The notes under the pieces are model-generated. The model saw only the letters and a program-made list of their open reading frames with translations, was not told the DNA's origin and made no database searches. Both the position numbers and the translations under genes were made by a program. Below, one piece after another: positions 6,759 through 10,409 of a stretch of DNA of 10,409 bases (the first letter of the stretch is position 1; each line of letters begins with the position of its first letter). Source of the DNA: Gemmatimonadaceae bacterium (GTDB lineage Bacteria > Gemmatimonadota > Gemmatimonadetes > Gemmatimonadales > Gemmatimonadaceae); NCBI GenBank assembly GCA_019689955.1, contig JADGGM010000045.1, positions 1 to 10,409 on the forward strand, read 5' to 3'.

Positions 6759-7919
6759 ATGATTCGAACGTTTGTCGTCCGGAGCGCAGCGCTCGCTGCG
6801 TTGCTCGTCGCCGCCCCGCTCGCGCTCCGCGCCCAGGGCACCCCGTCCGATACCGCGAAGCCGGTGAAGGTCGTCACGCCGAACCTCGATTTCTCGGGGT
6901 GGGTGTTCGGGAGCTTCTCGATGCAGACCGACTCCGCCGCGAAGGCGGCGAACGGCGGCAAGGCGCCGAACAAGTTCGACGTCGGCCGGGCGTACCTCAC
7001 CTTCAAGATGCCGGCCGGCGACCGGGCGAGCGTCCGCGTCACCACCGACATCCGGCAGGGGCAGTCGGCGGCAGGGGCGTATCAGGGGTGGTTCGTGCGC
7101 CTCAAGTACGCCTACCTCCAGTACGACTACCTGAAGAAGACCCCGACCGGCGCCTCGGCCTTCGCGCGGATCGGTGCGCTCCACACGGTGGTGATCGACC
7201 ACGAGGAGAACTTCTGGCCGCGCTACCTCGACAAGACGCCGATCGAGCACTTCGGCTTCTTCTCCTCCGCCGACATCGGCCTCGCCACCGGGATCACGCT
7301 CCCGAACAAGCTCGGTGAGGTGTACGCCACGATCACCAACGGGAACGGCTACGAGAACCCGGAAGCCGACCGGTTCAAGGACTACGCCGCGCGGCTCTCG
7401 ATCACCCCGCTCGCCAAGACGCCAGGGCTCCTGAGCACCTTCACGATCTCCCCGTGGGTCTACCGCGGGAACGCGGCCAGCAAGTTCGCCGTCACCGACT
7501 CGGTGACCGACGGGCTGGCGCGCAACCGGTGGGGGGTCTTCGTCGGGAACAAGGACCGCCGCCTCTCCTTCGGCGCCGACTACGCCGAGCGCACCGACGG
7601 GAACGAGACCGGCACGGACGTCGCCAGCCGCGTCGTCACCGACGTGACCGGGCAGCTCTTCGATGTCTTCGCCGTGGTCCGCCCGCTCGAGTTCTCCAAC
7701 CCGTCGCTCAAGAGCTCCTTCGGCCTCGTCGGCCGCTTCGACCACTTCAAGCCGAACAAGGACGTGGACGGCTACACGCGTTTCATCGTGGCCGGCATCT
7801 TCTGGGAGCCCACCCCCAAGACGTCGATCGCCCTCGACTACCAGGAGAGCAAGCCACAGAGCGGGCTCGCCGGGACCGAGAGCAAAACGTGGTTCCTGCA
7901 CTGGCAGGCGTACTTCTGA
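6759..7919 (+). CDS. Outer-membrane beta-barrel porin, phosphate-selective porin (OprP/OprO)-like
   Basis: Predicted outer-membrane channel, 386 residues. A Sec signal peptide (1-25, cleavage LRA before QG) is followed by a linker and a barrel that starts near LDFSGWVFGSF and ends in WFLHWQAYF, with the terminal Phe and alternating aromatic pattern used as the Bam-recognition signal. The body alternates short polar and hydrophobic stretches (for example RAYLTFKM, LKYAYLQYDYL, LSFGADYAER, RFIVAGIFWE), as expected of transmembrane beta strands. The layout, the FDVGRAYLTFK segment and the position between two pstS genes suggest a Porin_O_P-type phosphate channel, but specificity is inferred from context. 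No Shine-Dalgarno is visible before ATG 6759, and no better start exists. It lies 48 bases after pstS1, behind a hairpin, so lower translation than pstS1 is plausible. Generic porin or OprB-like proteins are alternatives. Confidence 0.75.
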   Translation: MIRTFVVRSAALAALLVAAPLALRAQGTPSDTAKPVKVVTPNLDFSGWVFGSFSMQTDSAAKAANGGKAPNKFDVGRAYLTFKMPAGDRASVRVTTDIRQGQSAAGAYQGWFVRLKYAYLQYDYLKKTPTGASAFARIGALHTVVIDHEENFWPRYLDKTPIEHFGFFSSADIGLATGITLPNKLGEVYATITNGNGYENPEADRFKDYAARLSITPLAKTPGLLSTFTISPWVYRGNAASKFAVTDSVTDGLARNRWGVFVGNKDRRLSFGADYAERTDGNETGTDVASRVVTDVTGQLFDVFAVVRPLEFSNPSLKSSFGLVGRFDHFKPNKDVDGYTRFIVAGIFWEPTPKTSIALDYQESKPQSGLAGTESKTWFLHWQAYF

Positions 7920-7944
7920 CCTCGCCGGGGAACGCGCTCCGCCC

Positions 7945-7977
7945 TCGTGACGCGTTCGTTACGGTTTCGCAATAAAA
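7945..7977 (+). promoter_or_regulatory. Pho-box-like direct repeat array upstream of pstS2
   Basis: Three consecutive 11-bp units in phase: TCGTGACGCGT (7945), TCGTTACGGTT (7956) and TCGCAATAAAA (7967). All begin TCG; the first two share TCGTKAC. The third is AT-rich, an outlier in this GC-rich DNA and a possible melting region. The array sits between the porin stop and the pstS2 leader hairpin, indicating a separate phosphate-controlled promoter for pstS2-pstC-pstA. AATAAA at 7971-7976 is a possible but poor -10. Confidence 0.6.
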
Positions 7978-7987
7978 AGAGGCGCTG

Positions 7988-8033
7988 GCTCCGTGCATCT
8001 TGGGGGAAACCCCAACATGCACGGAGCTTTTTT
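7988..8033 (+). terminator. Terminator-shaped hairpin plus U tract overlapping the pstS2 ribosome binding site
   Basis: Left arm GCTCCGTGCATCTTGGGG (7988-8005), GAAA tetraloop (8006-8009), right arm CCCCAACATGCACGGAGC (8010-8027): 18 positions with one C-C mismatch. It is followed by six T (8028-8033). By shape this is a strong Rho-independent terminator for the pstS1-porin transcript. However, GGAG at 8023-8026 in the right arm is also the best Shine-Dalgarno for the pstS2 GTG at 8035, so the stem sequesters it. The element may therefore be an attenuator or translational switch in the pstS2 leader. Confidence 0.8.
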
Positions 8034-8034
8034 C

Positions 8035-9114
8035 GTGAACGGACGCGCACTCTTGGCGCTGGCGCTCGGCGCCATGGCAGCCTGCGGTGGTGACAAGCGG
8101 GAGCCCTCCTCGACCTCCGGCAGCGCCACCTCCGCGGCACGCGCCGGCAGCGGGACCGACCTCACCGGCGCGGGAGCGACCTTCCCGTATCCGATCTACA
8201 GCAAGTGGTTCGCCGACTACGCGGCCCAGACGGGGGTCAAGATCAACTACCAGTCGATCGGCTCCGGGGGCGGGATCCGCCAGCTCTCCGAAGGGACGGT
8301 CGATTTCGGCGCCTCCGACGCCCCCATGTCCGACGCCGAGCTGGCGCAGGCCAAGGGCCCGGTGCTCCACTTCCCGACCGTCATCGGCGCCGTGGTGATC
8401 ACGTACAACCTCCCCGGCATCACGCAGCCCCTGAAGCTCACGGGGGACGTGGTCGCGGAGATCTACCAGGGGCGGATCACCAAGTGGAACGACAGCCGGA
8501 TCGCCGCGCTCAACCCCGGCCTCACTCTCCCCGCCTCGGACGTGCTCGTCGTGCACCGCTCCGACGGGAGCGGGACCACGTACATCTTCTCGGACTACCT
8601 GAGCAGCGTGAGCCCGGGCTGGGCCAAGGCGCCCGGGAAGGGGAAGGAGCTCGCCTGGCCCGTGGGGATCGGCGCGAAGGGGAACGAAGGGGTCTCCGGG
8701 CAGGTGAAGCAGACGCCGGGGGCGATCGGCTACGTGGAGCTGGCGTACGCGAAGCAGAACAACCTCCCGACGGCCGCCCTGAAGAACGTCGCTGGCGAGT
8801 TCGTCACCCCGTCGATCGCGTCGGCCACCAAGGCCGCCGCGGGCGCCGCGGAGAAGCTCCCGGCGAACACCGACTACCGCATCTCGATCGTGAACGCCCC
8901 CGGCGCGGGCGCGTATCCGATCGCCTCGTTCACCTGGCTCCTCGTCTACCAGCAGCAGCGCGACGCGGTGAAGGGGGAGAAGCTCAAGCGCTTCCTGCAC
9001 TGGTACCTCACCGAGGGTGAGAAGTCGGCCGCGACGCTCGACTACGCGCCGCTCCCCGACAACATGGTCACGCGCCTCCAGGCCCGCGCCGACTCCGTCC
9101 GCGTGAGCGCATGA
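8035..9114 (+). CDS. pstS: Phosphate ABC transporter substrate-binding lipoprotein, second copy
   Basis: Membrane-anchored phosphate-binding protein, 359 residues from GTG 8035. That start gives MNGRALLALALGAMAAC, a short lipoprotein signal with the lipid-accepting Cys at 17, then a Ser/Gly/Ala-rich tether (18-40) before the fold. GGAG at 8023-8026 is eight bases upstream. An in-frame ATG at 8017 would add six residues and keep the lipobox, but its codon lies inside the leader hairpin. Ligand motifs: LTGAGATFPYPIYSKW (43-58), QSIGSGGGIRQ, DFGASDAPM, and HRSDGSGTT (174-182, R175, S179, G180, T181). It is closely similar along its length to the copy at 5664, most strongly in the N-terminal lobe. 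The stop overlaps the pstC start by ATGA (9111-9114), so this copy, not the first, is translationally tied to the permease. Probably driven by the Pho-box array at 7945-7977. Confidence 0.94.
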   Translation: MNGRALLALALGAMAACGGDKREPSSTSGSATSAARAGSGTDLTGAGATFPYPIYSKWFADYAAQTGVKINYQSIGSGGGIRQLSEGTVDFGASDAPMSDAELAQAKGPVLHFPTVIGAVVITYNLPGITQPLKLTGDVVAEIYQGRITKWNDSRIAALNPGLTLPASDVLVVHRSDGSGTTYIFSDYLSSVSPGWAKAPGKGKELAWPVGIGAKGNEGVSGQVKQTPGAIGYVELAYAKQNNLPTAALKNVAGEFVTPSIASATKAAAGAAEKLPANTDYRISIVNAPGAGAYPIASFTWLLVYQQQRDAVKGEKLKRFLHWYLTEGEKSAATLDYAPLPDNMVTRLQARADSVRVSA

Positions 9115-10109
9115 GCGAGCCCGCTACCGCCCCCGCCGTCGTCGTGCACGACGACGGGGACGAACCGGTCCTCCGCATCGACGGCCGCGCGATCGGCGAC
9201 CGGATCTACCGGTGGATGATCGCGGGGTTCGCGCTCTGCATCCCGCTCCTGGTGGGGCTGGTGGCGATCGAGATCGCGGTGGCGGGGTGGCCCACGCTCC
9301 GCAAGTTCGGCGTCGGCTTCCTCACCTCGAGCACCTGGGACCCGGTCACGGGGGACTTCGGCGCGGCGCCGGCGATCTACGGCACGCTCGTCTCCTCGGC
9401 GATCGCGCTCCTCATCGCCACCCCGCTCGCGATCGGCGTCTCGGTGTTCCTCTCCGAGCTCGCCCCCGCGCGCCTGCGCCGCCCGATGGCGTTCCTCGTC
9501 GACCTCCTCGCGGCGATCCCGAGCGTGGTGTACGGGCTGTGGGGGATCTTCGTCCTCCTCCCGGTCCTGCGCTCCCCGGTCATGCCCTTCCTGCGCGACA
9601 CGCTGGGGCTGGGCGCGACGCCGTTCTTCACCGGTCCCGCGTACGGGCCGAGCATGCTCGCGGCGGGGATCATCCTGGCGATCATGGTGCTCCCCTTCAT
9701 CGCCTCGGTGTCGCGCGAGGTGCTCATGGCCGTCCCGCGCGCGCAGCGCGAGGCCGCGCTGGCGCTCGGCGCCACGCGCTGGGAAGTGATCCGGATCGCC
9801 GTGCTCCCGTACGCACGCTCGGGGATCATCGGGGGGATCATCCTCGGCCTCGGGCGCGCGCTCGGCGAGACGATGGCGGTGACCATGGTGATCGGGAACC
9901 GCCACGAGATCTCGGCCTCGCTCTTCGCCCCCGGCTACACCATGGCGTCGCTCATCGCCAACGAGTTCAGCGAGGCGAGCAGCGACGCGCACCTCTCCGC
10001 GCTCATGGCCGTGGGGTTCACACTGTTCGTGATCACGATCGTCGTGAACGCGATCGCGCGGTGGCTCGTTTGGCAGGTCTCGCGCGGCGCGAGCGGGAGG
10101 GTGGTGTGA
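9111..10109 (+). CDS. pstC: Phosphate ABC transporter permease PstC
   Basis: Inner-membrane permease subunit, 332 residues, pairing with PstA to form the phosphate channel driven by PstB. A cytoplasmic N-terminal tail of about 33 residues precedes TM1 (about 35-57). A periplasmic loop follows with a WDPVTGDFGAAPAIYGTL segment typical of PstC, then further hydrophobic helices. The cytoplasmic EAA loop that docks the ATPase is clear: EAALALGATRWEVIRIAVLP (from E214), followed by GRALGETMAV, a signature of phosphate permeases. ATG 9111 overlaps the pstS2 stop (ATGA). The end overlaps the next gene by GTGA (10106-10109). No truncation or frameshift is apparent. Confidence 0.95.
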   Translation: MSEPATAPAVVVHDDGDEPVLRIDGRAIGDRIYRWMIAGFALCIPLLVGLVAIEIAVAGWPTLRKFGVGFLTSSTWDPVTGDFGAAPAIYGTLVSSAIALLIATPLAIGVSVFLSELAPARLRRPMAFLVDLLAAIPSVVYGLWGIFVLLPVLRSPVMPFLRDTLGLGATPFFTGPAYGPSMLAAGIILAIMVLPFIASVSREVLMAVPRAQREAALALGATRWEVIRIAVLPYARSGIIGGIILGLGRALGETMAVTMVIGNRHEISASLFAPGYTMASLIANEFSEASSDAHLSALMAVGFTLFVITIVVNAIARWLVWQVSRGASGRVV

Positions 10110-10409
10110 GCCGCACGGCCGCATCTCCCATCTCGCCGCGCGCCTTCGGCGAGCGCACCGCGCGCGGCGGGCGCTGGCGCCGCGTGGTGAACGCGATAAT
10201 GCTCTCGCTCATGACGCTCGCCGCCGTGATCGCGACGCTCCCGCTCATCCTGATCCTCTTCCACCTGGTGAAGCTCGGCGCCGGCTCGATCAGCGTCGGC
10301 TTCTTCACCCACACCCCGCGCCCGGTCGGCGAGGCGGGGGGCGGGATGGCGAACGCGATCGTCGGCACGCTCATCATCATCGCGATCGCCGCGGCGATCG
10401 GGCTCCCGG
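10106..10409 (+). CDS. pstA: Phosphate ABC transporter permease PstA (N-terminal part; runs off the window)
   Basis: Second permease subunit of the Pst transporter; the first 101 codons are present and the frame is open to the right edge. GTG 10106 overlaps the pstC stop (GTGA) and has GGGAGGG at 10095-10101. A basic N-terminal tail (ERTARGGRWRR) precedes TM1 (about 31-54). The periplasmic loop then holds FFTHTPRPVGEAGGGMANAIVGTL, a characteristic PstA segment, and the start of TM2. The EAA loop lies beyond the window. pstB is expected next, and phoU possibly after it. Confidence 0.9.
   Translation, partial: MSRTAASPISPRAFGERTARGGRWRRVVNAIMLSLMTLAAVIATLPLILILFHLVKLGAGSISVGFFTHTPRPVGEAGGGMANAIVGTLIIIAIAAAIGLP

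Noticed and set aside
7993..8034. GTG at 7993 or ATG at 8017 as the pstS2 start
   Set aside because: Both lie inside the hairpin. GTG 8035 has a well-spaced GGAG and yields a compact lipoprotein signal; ATG 8017 remains a possible alternative.
9042..10124. 360-codon open frame on the minus strand opposite pstC
   Set aside because: Highly charged repetitive composition (Arg, Asp, Glu, His) that mirrors hydrophobic permease codons; pstC is unmistakable.
1..10409. CRISPR array, tRNA/rRNA genes, insertion sequences or phage genes
   Set aside because: No spaced identical repeats, cloverleaf-like or rRNA-like stretches, transposase motifs or flanking terminal repeats were seen.

Overview
The window is a phosphate-acquisition locus from a high-GC, diderm bacterium. 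The diderm call rests on a beta-barrel outer-membrane protein ending in Phe, periplasmic and lipoprotein-type PstS proteins and a Sec-type secreted nucleotidase. Strong G/C bias at third codon positions, frequent GTG starts and 'AQ' just after signal-peptide cleavage sites would fit Gemmatimonadota. That phylum assignment is inference; no rRNA or other marker is present.

Layout: (1) 1-1759, minus strand: a 5'-nucleotidase/2',3'-cyclic-nucleotide phosphodiesterase-type metallophosphatase, running off the left edge. (2) 1760-1986: divergent intergenic region with a candidate Pho operator. (3) 1987-5059, plus: udk-phoB-phoR, coupled by two GTGA overlaps: uridine kinase, OmpR/PhoB-type response regulator and PhoR-type sensor kinase. 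(4) 5127-5480: a small, possibly STAS-like cytoplasmic protein of unknown role. (5) 5664-7919: pstS1 (secreted phosphate-binding protein) and a porin-like outer-membrane protein, preceded by 11-bp-periodic Pho-box repeats and separated by a strong hairpin that holds the pstS1 stop codon in its loop. (6) 8035-10409: pstS2 (lipoprotein phosphate-binding protein), pstC and the start of pstA, coupled by ATGA and GTGA overlaps. They are preceded by a second Pho-box array and a terminator-shaped hairpin that buries the pstS2 ribosome binding site.

Inferred joint function: PhoR/PhoB senses phosphate limitation and acts on GTGAC-containing 11-bp repeats. The porin would admit phosphate or small phosphorylated solutes, the nucleotidase would release phosphate from nucleotides in the periplasm, and the two PstS proteins would deliver it to PstCA (pstB, and perhaps phoU, are expected to the right). 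Uridine kinase could recapture the nucleoside left after dephosphorylation. The most unusual points are the leader hairpin of pstS2, the repeated operator architecture, and udk heading the phoBR operon.
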